A stretch of 44,700 nt of DNA from positions 1 to 44,700 of the forward strand of contig JBHGBF010000067.1 of the NCBI GenBank assembly GCA_041946865.1. The letters are read 5' to 3'. Source of the stretch: RPQK01 sp041946865 (GTDB lineage: Bacteria; Acidobacteriota; UBA6911; RPQK01). Made by a program: the position numbers and the translations under genes. Below are positions 1 through 8,289 of the stretch, piece by piece. Each line of letters begins with the position of its first letter. Position 1 is the first letter of the stretch. The notes under the pieces are model-generated. The model was not told the origin of the DNA and did not search any database. It saw only the letters and a list, made by a program, of their open reading frames with translations.

Positions 1-16
1 CTGACTTCTGAATTCC

Positions 17-49
17 ATATCCCGCAGGGATATCAAGGGCGAAGCCCTT
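17..49. repeat. Pair of short perfect hairpins at the left edge
   Basis: Two perfect stems lie back to back: ATATCCC/GGGATAT (17-23 with 27-33) and AAGGGC/GCCCTT (35-40 with 44-49), each with a 3-nt loop. No T-tract follows either, so they are not clear intrinsic terminators. They look like a dispersed intergenic repeat, but no second copy is present in the window to prove it. Confidence 0.45.
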
Positions 50-145
50 GCCTAGTTAGCGTCTCTTTCGGAGCTCTTGAAACCCGATCGGTACGGGTTC
101 GGACGGCCGCGAGGTCGGTCATTGCCGGGAGTGACGACCTCAACA

Positions 146-1987
146 ATGCTATGCTTTCCAGCAATGGCGATGTTGCAGCTTCTGGTCTACGTCCTGCAGC
201 TCTGGATCTGGCTGGTTTTGCCCTCGGGTGAGGCCGGAAACCTGATTCTGATCAGTGTCGACACGCTTCGCGCCGACAGGCTCAGCTGCTACGGCTATCA
301 GGCCAACCGGACTCGGCATTTTGACCGGTGGGCGTCCGAGGGCTTCCTTTTTCAACAGGCCTTCTCGGAGTACCCTCTCACGCTGCCGGCTCACGTGAGC
401 ATGTTGACGGGCGAGACTCCCCTGCGTCATCGAATCCGCGAAAACGCGGGCTTTCACCTCGATCCGGGGCAGACGACCCTGGCCGAGATCCTGCAAGACC
501 AACAGTACCGGACTGCCGCCTTTATCGGATCTTATGTCCTGGCCGCCGAGTTCGGAGTGGCGCAGGGATTTGAGGTCTTTGATGAAGACTTTGCGACATC
601 CATAGAGAATGTCGGGGTATCGACCGATCTGCAGCGTCCCGCCCCGGAAGTCGCCGCGCGATTCCTCCAATGGCTGAAAGAGAACCAGGATCAGAAGTTT
701 TTCGCCTTCGTGCACTTCTATGATCCCCACATGCCGCGGCCCCAGGGATACGACTCGGAGGTTTCGATCGTCGATCAAACCCTGGGTGAGATTGATGCCT
801 TCTTGCGGGAGAGTCGCCTTCTGGAAAAGACAGACATCGTCCTGACGAGCGATCATGGTGAATCCCTGGGTGAACATGGGGAAGAAGGACACGGGTTTTT
901 CGTTTACGACTCAACCCTGCACGTCCCCCTGATCGTGCGCCCCGCCGGCCGGGGCGGGAGACGGGGGGAGAGAATCGCGCACCAGGTTTCGCTGGCCGAC
1001 CTGATGCCCACCATCCTTGAGCGCCTCCGGGTACCGATCCCGGCTTCAGTTCAAGGCCGCAGTCTGTGGCCTCTTTGCTCCGGCAAAACCGTCCAGGACA
1101 CCCCCCTGTATTCCGAGAGTTTTGTCCCACAGTTCCATTTTGGATGGAGCCCGCTCGCCAGCCTGCGTCTGGGAAAATACAAGTACATTGATGCACCTCG
1201 GCCCGAGCTCTATGACTTGACTGAAGACCCCCGCGAGACCCGGAATCTGTACGACCAGCAACCCACGATTGCGAGGGAGTATCGTAAAGAGCTGTTAGCC
1301 TTTATTAGCAAGTACGGCGCAGGGGCGCCGGAGAAAAAACCGGCGCCGACCGATACGGATACCGCCAGGAAACTGCTCGCCCTTGGGTACTTGAACACAG
1401 GGTCGGCGAAACCGAAAACCGAGGGGTCGTCCCTGCTCGATCCGAAAGACCGGATCGCGGTCTTCGAGCGCTACCATGCCGTTCTGAACGAGCTTTCCAA
1501 TAGCCGGCCTGGTCCGGGGGTGCTCGCGGATCTGAGGAAGCTTAAGGAAGCCGCCCCGGAAGTCCGAGGCATTTTCTACCTTCAAGCGTGGGCTTCCGAG
1601 CTGGCTGGAAACCTCGAGGCAGCCCGGGAGATGTATCAGGAAGCCGTCAAGGCGCAGCCGGACAACACGATGGCACGGAGCCGCTACGCGACACTGCTCA
1701 TCAGGCTTCGAGACTTCGACGAGGCGGAAAAGCAGCTGAAGGAAATCGTGAGACAAGCGCCTTCCGACTACAAGGCGAGAAACAACCTGGCGGGTCTGTA
1801 CCGGTTGACCGGCCGCAGAGACGAAGCGCTCCGGGAAATCAGGGAGATTACTCGCATTCGTCCCCAATACGCCATAGCCTGGCTGAACCTGGGTCGTCTG
1901 GAAGCTGAAGCGGGCAACGCCGGCGCGGCAGAGGCGGCTTTGGCCCAAGCCTATCTCCTGGATCCGAAGCTGCGTCAGGGCCGGTAA
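146..1987 (+). CDS. Sulfatase/alkaline-phosphatase superfamily protein fused to TPR repeats
   Basis: This is an exported hydrolase of the sulfatase fold, probably acting in the periplasm, with an N-terminal hydrophobic export segment. The reading frame is open from a TTG at 77; I chose the ATG at 146, and ATGs at 164 and 170 are also possible since none has a strong ribosome site. Counting from the TTG, the metal-binding SVDTLRADR is near residue 60 and SDHGE near residue 258. At the position of the sulfatase CxPxR motif it has T-L-P-A-H (T102-H106), so the formylglycine cysteine or serine is missing and threonine occupies the nucleophile position. This suggests phosphoester or phosphotransfer chemistry, or a sulfatase relative of changed activity. 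The last 150 residues or so form TPR helices (for example NNLAGLYRLTGRRDEAL). It lies just upstream of an exported peptidase on the same strand. Confidence 0.85.
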   Translation: MLCFPAMAMLQLLVYVLQLWIWLVLPSGEAGNLILISVDTLRADRLSCYGYQANRTRHFDRWASEGFLFQQAFSEYPLTLPAHVSMLTGETPLRHRIRENAGFHLDPGQTTLAEILQDQQYRTAAFIGSYVLAAEFGVAQGFEVFDEDFATSIENVGVSTDLQRPAPEVAARFLQWLKENQDQKFFAFVHFYDPHMPRPQGYDSEVSIVDQTLGEIDAFLRESRLLEKTDIVLTSDHGESLGEHGEEGHGFFVYDSTLHVPLIVRPAGRGGRRGERIAHQVSLADLMPTILERLRVPIPASVQGRSLWPLCSGKTVQDTPLYSESFVPQFHFGWSPLASLRLGKYKYIDAPRPELYDLTEDPRETRNLYDQQPTIAREYRKELLAFISKYGAGAPEKKPAPTDTDTARKLLALGYLNTGSAKPKTEGSSLLDPKDRIAVFERYHAVLNELSNSRPGPGVLADLRKLKEAAPEVRGIFYLQAWASELAGNLEAAREMYQEAVKAQPDNTMARSRYATLLIRLRDFDEAEKQLKEIVRQAPSDYKARNNLAGLYRLTGRRDEALREIREITRIRPQYAIAWLNLGRLEAEAGNAGAAEAALAQAYLLDPKLRQGR

Positions 1988-2077
1988 CGCCCTGTCCCCC
2001 TGCCAGTGGTTGCTGAAACCGGGCGCAACCCTGTAATCTACAGCCGAACACCTACTCAAAAAAGCGAGGAAGCTTCA

Positions 2078-3703
2078 ATGAAAGCGGTTTGCGGTCTGGT
2101 TGTTCTGATCACAGCCCTGAGTCTGTCTCTCCTGGCTGAGGACGGCGTGTCCACGGTCCAAGGCCGGAACATCCGAATCCATACACGGTTTCTATCGGAC
2201 GATATTACGGAAGGTCGTGCGCCGGGTAGCCGGGGCGGGGAACTCGCAGCGAAGTATATTGCCACCCAGTTCGAACTGGCCGGCTTGAGTCCCGTTTCCG
2301 GCGACTCCTTCTTCCAGATGGTCCCGATGATCGGCAGCAAACCGAGCCAGCCGCCCAAGCTGGCAATCAGCGGTGCCGGGATGGCGCCGGTCCAGTTCCA
2401 GTTCGCCCGGGATTTTGTGGGTTGGCCGGCTTCAAGCCGGCCAGAGGCCGGACTGACGGATAGTCAGCTGATCTTCGTTGGCTACGGCATCAAGGCCCCT
2501 GAGATGGGATGGGACGACTACAAGGGCCAGGACTCGAAGGGGAAAGTGCTGCTGATGCTCGTCAACGATCCTCCGTCCGCCGATCCGTCATTTTTCGGTG
2601 GCCCGGCGCTCACCTATTACGGGCGCTGGACCTACAAGTTCGAGGAGGCTGCCCGGCAAGGGGCGGCCGGCGTTCTCCTCATTCACGATACCGAAATGGC
2701 CGGATACGCCTGGCAGGTGGTCGAGGCGTCCTGGACCGGAGAGAGGTTTGACCTGCCGGCGGAATCGCCGCAGAGCACACTGTTCGAAGGGTGGATTCAA
2801 CGGGCGAAAGCCGACGAACTGTTCAAACGCAAAGGGCTTGACTTTGAGCGCGCCGTCGAGATGGCCGGCAAGCGTGAGTTTGCTCCAGTGGACCTCGGGA
2901 TGACAGTTTCCGCAGGATTTCGCTCGGACACCCGCCGCATTGAGTCCCCGAACGTCCTCGGACTGCTCAAGGGCCGTGACCCGGCGCTCCAGAACGAGGC
3001 GATTCTGATCACGACCCACTACGATCATTTCGGTATTGGAAAGGAAGTCAACGGAGACAAAATCTACAACGGCGCGTTGGACAATGCGTCAGGGACAGCC
3101 GGGCTGATTGAGCTCGCCCGGGTTCTGGCCGCCTCCAGCGAACCTCCCCGAAGGTCGGTGATCTTCGCGGCCGTGACCGGCGAGGAACAGGGCCTGCTCG
3201 GCTCGGCCTACTATGCGGCCCACCCCGCCTGGCCTCTGGCCCAGACGGTTGCGAACATAAACGTCGACGCGATTAACGTCTGGGGACGCACCCGGAGCAT
3301 GATCGCCATGGGGGCCCAACGATCCAGCCTGGAAAGGAACGTCGAAGAGCTGGCTGCGCAGCTTGGTCTGGCTTTGTCGCCCGATCCCGAACCCGAGAAG
3401 GGAGGGTTCTTCCGTTCCGATCACTTCAGCCTGGTGAAGGTCGGAGTCCCCGCTGTCTACATCAGGTACGGCCGGGACTTCGAAGGAAAACCGCCTGACT
3501 GGGGTCAGAGGCTGGCAGATGAGTACCTGGCGCGCCGGTATCACCAGCCAAACGACGAGTTTGACCCGAGCTGGAGTTTCGAAGGGGCCGAACAGATGAT
3601 GGAGCTGGTTCGGCTGCTGACGTTATCAATCGGGAACGCCGCCGAGCGTCCGGAGTGGAAGACCGGCGATCCGTTCGGGAAAACGCGGACGGTTCAACGC
3701 TGA
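2078..3703 (+). CDS. Exported M28-family zinc aminopeptidase with PA domain
   Basis: The protein (541 aa) is a secreted or periplasmic metallopeptidase expected to remove N-terminal residues from peptides. The ATG at 2078 follows GAGGAAG at good spacing and begins a clear signal peptide (MKAVCGLVVLITALSLSLLA). The middle (about residues 130-250) fits a protease-associated PA insert. The zinc ligands of family M28 are visible in order: the His of TTHYDHFG, the Asp of ALDNASG, the Glu pair of TGEEQGLLGS, an Asp in NVDAINVW and the late His of YHQPNDEFD. Length and residue set look complete and functional. It lies 90 bp after the sulfatase-like gene and may be co-transcribed with it. The 2424-2443 stretch can form a strong hairpin but is in-frame coding. 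Confidence 0.92.
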   Translation: MKAVCGLVVLITALSLSLLAEDGVSTVQGRNIRIHTRFLSDDITEGRAPGSRGGELAAKYIATQFELAGLSPVSGDSFFQMVPMIGSKPSQPPKLAISGAGMAPVQFQFARDFVGWPASSRPEAGLTDSQLIFVGYGIKAPEMGWDDYKGQDSKGKVLLMLVNDPPSADPSFFGGPALTYYGRWTYKFEEAARQGAAGVLLIHDTEMAGYAWQVVEASWTGERFDLPAESPQSTLFEGWIQRAKADELFKRKGLDFERAVEMAGKREFAPVDLGMTVSAGFRSDTRRIESPNVLGLLKGRDPALQNEAILITTHYDHFGIGKEVNGDKIYNGALDNASGTAGLIELARVLAASSEPPRRSVIFAAVTGEEQGLLGSAYYAAHPAWPLAQTVANINVDAINVWGRTRSMIAMGAQRSSLERNVEELAAQLGLALSPDPEPEKGGFFRSDHFSLVKVGVPAVYIRYGRDFEGKPPDWGQRLADEYLARRYHQPNDEFDPSWSFEGAEQMMELVRLLTLSIGNAAERPEWKTGDPFGKTRTVQR

Positions 3704-3765
3704 CCGATCTCCCCGAGGCGTAAGGCACCGCTCGCACTGGCCTCCCCCATCGCACGCCTCCTCTG

Positions 3766-4290
3766 TCAGCCAACGCCTAGAGCTTCGCGGACGCGACTGC
3801 GGAACGACCCGGGATCGATCGCCGGGTAGCGGTACAAGCGGGGCTCGATGTCCTGAAAGTAAGTCCAGGCAACCTGGCGATCAATCAGCCCCCGAAGCAG
3901 CATCTGCTGAACGTCCTCAACATCCTGGGCGTGGCTGCGCTCAATCTTGGCGAGCGCTTGCGCGTAAAAGTCGTAGTGGAGAAAGGAAAGTTGGTTCTCC
4001 TGGGCGATGAAACGGCTGCGGCCTTCCCAACCGGGGAGCTCCGGGATGAAATTGGCCGGGGAAGCGAGCTCGACGTTTATCTCCAGACGCTCCTTCAGTC
4101 CGGGAAGTGCCCGCAACAGGGCCTCGGAGTCCGGGATGGGCCAGATATCCACGTCAATCGTGGTGGCCCGCCAGCCAAGGAGGACGGCGGTCGCTCCTCC
4201 CGTGAAATAGACCCTGGCAGGTTCGTCAACCGCGGTCCCCAGCACCTGCATGAAAAGGCTGACCCGTTTAGCGTCGGCTAGCTTACGCAT
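3766..4290 (-). CDS. DUF6036-type nucleotidyltransferase-fold protein
   Basis: The product (174 aa) resembles minimal nucleotidyltransferase-fold proteins of the DUF6036/AbiEii type. The motif is FTGGATAVLLGWRATTIDVDI at residues 29-49: the GG pair, then the D46-x-D48 acidic pair that would bind metal. The C-terminal half is helical and charged. It overlaps the upstream 91-aa gene by 13 bp, so the two are translationally coupled. The arrangement (small protein first, nucleotidyltransferase second) is that of a toxin-antitoxin or phage-defence pair, but the family is not uniformly toxic and I infer the role only from context. No transfer signs such as a flanking tRNA or transposase are visible. 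Confidence 0.75.
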   Translation of the reverse strand: MRKLADAKRVSLFMQVLGTAVDEPARVYFTGGATAVLLGWRATTIDVDIWPIPDSEALLRALPGLKERLEINVELASPANFIPELPGWEGRSRFIAQENQLSFLHYDFYAQALAKIERSHAQDVEDVQQMLLRGLIDRQVAWTYFQDIEPRLYRYPAIDPGSFRSRVREALGVG

Positions 4291-4553
4291 TCCGCAGCCC
4301 GCTCGAAACTGACCAGTCTCCGAATCAGCGCATTGTAGCGGGAGTGAGCCGAGTCAGAGTCAGTGTCACAGAGGAGTTCGTAAAGCCGCAACTCAGGCGA
4401 GGGAAAGACCCTTTCAGGAACCTGCACGTTAAGCAGCCGCAAACGCGGCGCTCCGATCGACACCAGGAGAGCCGGGACGGACTCTTTTCCGCACCGCAAA
4501 TCCTCTACGCCTTGCGATATCAGCTCCTTTCCCGGCAATGACAGAGACTCCAT
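4278..4553 (-). CDS. Small protein coupled to DUF6036 gene (putative antitoxin-like partner)
   Basis: This 91-aa protein is of no family I recognise. It is helical, with a mid-segment rich in Leu/Val/Pro (PALLVSIGAPRLRLLNVQVPERVF) and an Arg-rich C-terminus (YNALIRRLVSFERAAE). It is the first gene of a two-gene operon with the nucleotidyltransferase-like protein, overlapping it by 13 bp. The ATG at 4553 has no Shine-Dalgarno, but a perfect TATAAT lies 6 nt upstream, so the message may be leaderless. It could be the regulatory or antitoxin member of the pair, but nothing in the sequence proves this. Confidence 0.65.
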   Translation of the reverse strand: MESLSLPGKELISQGVEDLRCGKESVPALLVSIGAPRLRLLNVQVPERVFPSPELRLYELLCDTDSDSAHSRYNALIRRLVSFERAAECVS

Positions 4554-4559
4554 ACGCGG

Positions 4560-4565
4560 ATTATA
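4560..4565 (-). promoter_or_regulatory. Candidate -10 box for the small protein/DUF6036 operon
   Basis: A consensus TATAAT reads on the minus strand only 6 nt before the ATG at 4553. No good -35 is seen at 16-18 bp. The spacing would start transcription at or next to the start codon. The rest of the 86-bp gap to uxuA (4554-4639) holds nothing else I can identify. Confidence 0.4.
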
Positions 4566-4639
4566 GCACCGCCTTCAAACGTGGCTCTTACCGCGGACCT
4601 TTGCCGCGCCGAATCCCTATCATTATGGATGCTGGCCTG

Positions 4640-5617
4640 TTAGTGCCGCCGAGCTGAACAGAGCGAATCGATGATCCCCTTCATGTAACCGACCGCAAAG
4701 ACTTTCCCTACCATGGCGTACCCCGGAGTGTCGTTCGATTCGCCCGCCATGGTGGGGGCGTGATCGGGACGGATGGGACCCGTGAAGCCCGACTCGTAGT
4801 AAGTCTCGAGCATACGGGGCATGTCGGTGGGACCGTTGTCGTGAAATGTCTCGCGAAAGCGCTCGCGGTCTCCGTCGATATCACGGAAGTGGACAAAGAA
4901 CAACTTGCCCTGAGAGCACCATTCTCTGGCGAGAGCCTCAATATCCTCGCCCATCGCCTTGAAGGTAGCCTGACAAAAGGTCACGCCGCTCACCGCACTG
5001 GGGACCAGCTCGAGGACGCGCCGGATGTTTGCGGCGCTGGTCAGGATACGCCCAATGCCGCGAAGGGGAGAGATCGGCGGATCATCGGGATGCAGAGCCA
5101 TCTGGACCCCGGCGCTCTCGGCGACGGGAATGATCGCCTCCAGGAAATACTTGATGTTCTCCCAGATCGACGCCTCGGTGACTTCGCCCCACTCGGTCAG
5201 GCCCTGCTCCTGGGCCGCACTAAGGTCAAACTCGCTCGTGAGCGCGCCTCCGCGCTCGACAACGTGGGTGTTCGTCCGATACCAGCCCAGGCCTGCCATG
5301 AAGTTGTAGCAGATCAGGCGTATGTCCAGGCTGGCCAGCGCCCGGATGGCGGCTCGGTAATTCTCGATTTCTTCATCACGCCCAGGCAGGCCGAGCTTGA
5401 TCTTTTCCGCGTCGACGGGATGGCTCTCCACGCCGGCCACCACCAGCCCAGCCGACTCGAAGCAGGCCTTGATTCCTGCCAGCGTCTCGGCGTATCGCTC
5501 CCGGGGAACCGCGGCGAGGGATGGACGAACGCAGACGATCGCGTGAGTAATGCCAATCTGCCGGGCCAGCTGGATCTCGCGGTCCTGCCCCGGCCAGAAC
5601 ATCTCGGCAAGTTGCAT
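4640..5617 (-). CDS. uxuA: Mannonate dehydratase
   Basis: UxuA dehydrates D-mannonate to 2-keto-3-deoxy-D-gluconate in the cytoplasm, usually with Mn2+. The 325-aa protein carries the family motifs HPDDPP, FHDNGPTDM and RPDHAPTMAGE followed by PGY, which supply metal and substrate ligands. It is shorter than the 394-aa E. coli enzyme but close to the short bacterial forms. The ATG at 5617 follows GAGGT at about 6 nt. It is the last gene of the minus-strand catabolic locus, 59 bp after a GH38-like gene. No KDG kinase or KDPG aldolase gene is present in the window, so the fate of KDG must be met elsewhere or by the RraA-type aldolase at 12214. Confidence 0.9.
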   Translation of the reverse strand: MQLAEMFWPGQDREIQLARQIGITHAIVCVRPSLAAVPRERYAETLAGIKACFESAGLVVAGVESHPVDAEKIKLGLPGRDEEIENYRAAIRALASLDIRLICYNFMAGLGWYRTNTHVVERGGALTSEFDLSAAQEQGLTEWGEVTEASIWENIKYFLEAIIPVAESAGVQMALHPDDPPISPLRGIGRILTSAANIRRVLELVPSAVSGVTFCQATFKAMGEDIEALAREWCSQGKLFFVHFRDIDGDRERFRETFHDNGPTDMPRMLETYYESGFTGPIRPDHAPTMAGESNDTPGYAMVGKVFAVGYMKGIIDSLCSARRH

Positions 5618-5676
5618 ATGCTACCTCTTTTCCAACACCCTCAGCCGGCTTGCGGCTCTGTGATAAACCCCGCGAT

Positions 5677-8289
5677 TCACTTGCCCAGCAGCAGCTTAAG
5701 AGTCTTGATGCCGTATGGACCGACTCTCAAGACCTGCTCAGCGGCCGGACCCGTCTCTTCTTCGAGCAGGTTTAGCTCACGGAATTCGCATCTCCGGCCC
5801 AGAAATTCGACGGCTGTCTCTGCCTTCGAACCCTCGGTTTCGTACAGGCGCATGACCACGGACCCGTCGCCATCAGCTTTTTTCACGGCGCTGATCACCA
5901 GGTTCTCTGCGGCAACCGAAGCGAATGAGCCGGCGGGCGCGAGTGATTTTGTCGATATCCGGTCGACGACGCTCACCGGTATGAGCGGGTTGTTGAAGTC
6001 CATTCCGGTCCGTTGACTCCTGGCGCTTTTCCAGTCGCCGCCCGCCGCGCAGAGAGAGTACCGGAAAACGTATGTCCCGGCCGGTGGGTACTGCATGGAT
6101 GTGACCTCCTGGCCGCGGACCACCTTGACCGAGGTGTAACGCGGACCGCGAAGCATCTCGCTCCTGATCAGCCCACTCTCGACCTTCACTAGCTGTTGGT
6201 TCGCGGCGATGGTCAGACCCCACTCGGAAGTCCCAGCATGGATCCAGTCGTGGATGTGGCGAACCTGCTTCCAGGAATCCGGTTTGATTTCGTCGACAGC
6301 CCGCGGTCCGCTCTTCGGCATGATATTGTCGAAGGCATTGGCGCCAAAGGGTACCCCGTAATGGATCACTGAGTCCCGGTCCGGCAGGGGAAACAGTTGC
6401 TGCAGTCGGACCAGGCGGGGACCGCGCCAAACGATCGTGTTCTCAAGGTCAACTCGGTTGAGGCCGCGATAGAGGATCACCCTCTGCACGATGGGAATGT
6501 CGGCAATCTGTCCCTCTATTCTCACGACCGTTCGAATCGGGTTATTGTCCTCCAATTCGACTGAATTTACGGAACTCGGGATTGTCCGCCCGCTGAGAGG
6601 CTCGATTCCGATATAGTTGCCGCCGCGCTCCTCCACCGCCACGATTTCCATGCCCCGGCAGACTTCACGATTCAGCCGTTTGTCGAACATCGTCACCCGG
6701 CCGGTCGCCCGATCAACGCTTACGCGCGCCAGGTCATTCTCTACGATGTCCGACCCGAGGGCGCGGCGGGATTCCCGGCGGTCCTTTTCCCGGTCGAGCT
6801 GTACGGAGGCCGCCGGCGACAAAACCTCTGGCTGATCGCTGGCCACCAGGTAGTAGGTTTTGTAGCCGAGCGAAGGAACTCCGCTTGCGATGAAGACAAT
6901 TTCCGGCGCCCGGGAAATGTTCTCGCTATATTGTTCGACATGGAAGGGAATGGAGGTTCCGGTCTCGTCCAGTAAACGCAAACCCTTCTTGTAATCTGCA
7001 ATGTCGGCTGGAGAAACGTCGCCATAAAGCGTCAGGTGCGCCTCGACGACATCGGTGCGCGTCCAGCCGAGCGGGTTGAAAACGACGATCGGAAAGCTCT
7101 TCGCTACTGGGATCTGCACACGTTCGGCGATATTGCGGAGCATGTCGCGAAGGATTTCACTTCCCTGGAGTTTCGCCATCTCCATGTAGCCGCGCTTGCG
7201 GTTGTCCCCAGTCATTCCTCCCTGGCCGTCATGGTTATGGTCCATTGATTCGATCAGCTTCTTCCAGAGAAGATCGAACTGATCCTGGGGATAGTCGGCC
7301 AGTTGCAAAGCGTGATTGACAGCCGCGAATTTCTCCGCGGTCAGGAGAGTGTTTGTGGCCGGGATTATCTGCGGCCAGAGGTGAGGCAGCGAGGAGACGA
7401 TGTTGGGCCACGAAGTGTTGATTTCACCAGAGGTCTCGGGAACGTTTGTGTTCCCTTCGACCCGCTTGAAGAATTCCAGAGGGGTTGCCAGGATGAACTT
7501 TGCGACACCCGACTGGTTGGCCCTGCCGACTGCTTCTACGAGATCGTCCGGTGGTGACCACAGGTCGGTGCCCCAATTCATCAGGATGGGGCCGTCAGTC
7601 GTCGCCCGCACATCCGCCAGGTCCTTTCGCATACGGTCCAGCTTGTCGGCATCCGGTGTCCTCTTCGAAGTCAGGAAGGTCCCCCAGCCATAGCCTTTGA
7701 GCGTGTTCCACACCAGGACCTGGGAGCCATCCAGCCCCTTCCAGCGGAAGAGCGATTTGTCGGTAGGTCCCATTCGGGTCATGACCATGAACGGGACTTT
7801 GACCTGAGCCAGGATCTGCGGGAACTGAGGCGTGTAGTCAGGAAGGTCACCGAGGTGCGCGACGACCGGATCGACACCGAAAACCTGCCTTGCATACCGC
7901 TTGCCGAGCACCAGATTGCGGGCGTGGACTTCTCCGTCGGGGAGGCCTTGGAAGATTCCCACCCATTTGGGTGCAATCTCGATGCGGCCTTCCCTGACAA
8001 GGCGGCGGAAATCGTCAAGCTCCGGCAGTCCCTTGTGCGTCTCCACGTAATTGGCGACAAAGACGTTGTCTTCCAGAAGAAAGCGGAAGTCAGGCGACTG
8101 TTTCGCGAGTCTGATGGCCTGGGCGATGATCCCGTTGCCTCGCGCCAGGCATTCTTCCCGTGTTCCTCCCCAGAAGAAATCGAGATGGGAGAAAGGCGTG
8201 AAATACACCTCAGTGGGCAGGGCTTGTGCAAGGAGGGGTGTCAGGCAGGTGAAGTAAAGGAAAACTGAGCATCTTGATAACCTGTTCAT
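5677..8289 (-). CDS. Exported GH38-like alpha-mannosidase family protein (copy 1)
   Basis: This large (870 aa) glycoside hydrolase family 38-type protein has a signal peptide (MNRLSRCSVFLYFTCLTPLLAQA), so it acts in the periplasm or outside. The start is the ATG at 8289, preceded by AGGTG; a GTG two codons upstream is possible. The N-terminal catalytic domain has SHLDFFWGGT (H35, D37, expected zinc ligands), AHLGDLPD (expected nucleophile Asp) and a late MDHNHDGQGG. The C-terminal half is the beta-rich GH38 region. The true substrate may not be mannose, because the S-H-L-D-x-F-W-G-G variant differs from classic alpha-mannosidases. It is strongly similar to the protein at 17057-19672. It sits directly after the damaged TonB receptor and before uxuA. 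Confidence 0.85.
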   Translation of the reverse strand: MNRLSRCSVFLYFTCLTPLLAQALPTEVYFTPFSHLDFFWGGTREECLARGNGIIAQAIRLAKQSPDFRFLLEDNVFVANYVETHKGLPELDDFRRLVREGRIEIAPKWVGIFQGLPDGEVHARNLVLGKRYARQVFGVDPVVAHLGDLPDYTPQFPQILAQVKVPFMVMTRMGPTDKSLFRWKGLDGSQVLVWNTLKGYGWGTFLTSKRTPDADKLDRMRKDLADVRATTDGPILMNWGTDLWSPPDDLVEAVGRANQSGVAKFILATPLEFFKRVEGNTNVPETSGEINTSWPNIVSSLPHLWPQIIPATNTLLTAEKFAAVNHALQLADYPQDQFDLLWKKLIESMDHNHDGQGGMTGDNRKRGYMEMAKLQGSEILRDMLRNIAERVQIPVAKSFPIVVFNPLGWTRTDVVEAHLTLYGDVSPADIADYKKGLRLLDETGTSIPFHVEQYSENISRAPEIVFIASGVPSLGYKTYYLVASDQPEVLSPAASVQLDREKDRRESRRALGSDIVENDLARVSVDRATGRVTMFDKRLNREVCRGMEIVAVEERGGNYIGIEPLSGRTIPSSVNSVELEDNNPIRTVVRIEGQIADIPIVQRVILYRGLNRVDLENTIVWRGPRLVRLQQLFPLPDRDSVIHYGVPFGANAFDNIMPKSGPRAVDEIKPDSWKQVRHIHDWIHAGTSEWGLTIAANQQLVKVESGLIRSEMLRGPRYTSVKVVRGQEVTSMQYPPAGTYVFRYSLCAAGGDWKSARSQRTGMDFNNPLIPVSVVDRISTKSLAPAGSFASVAAENLVISAVKKADGDGSVVMRLYETEGSKAETAVEFLGRRCEFRELNLLEEETGPAAEQVLRVGPYGIKTLKLLLGK

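Noticed and set aside
2424..2443. GGCCGG...CCGGCC hairpin as an inserted repeat
   Set aside because: It lies in frame inside the M28 peptidase without disturbing the protein, so codon use explains it.
4760..6016. Long plus-strand open frame (418 aa) opposite uxuA and GH38 copy 1
   Set aside because: It is an antisense shadow of two well-supported minus-strand genes, with Arg/Gly/His-rich text and no family motif.
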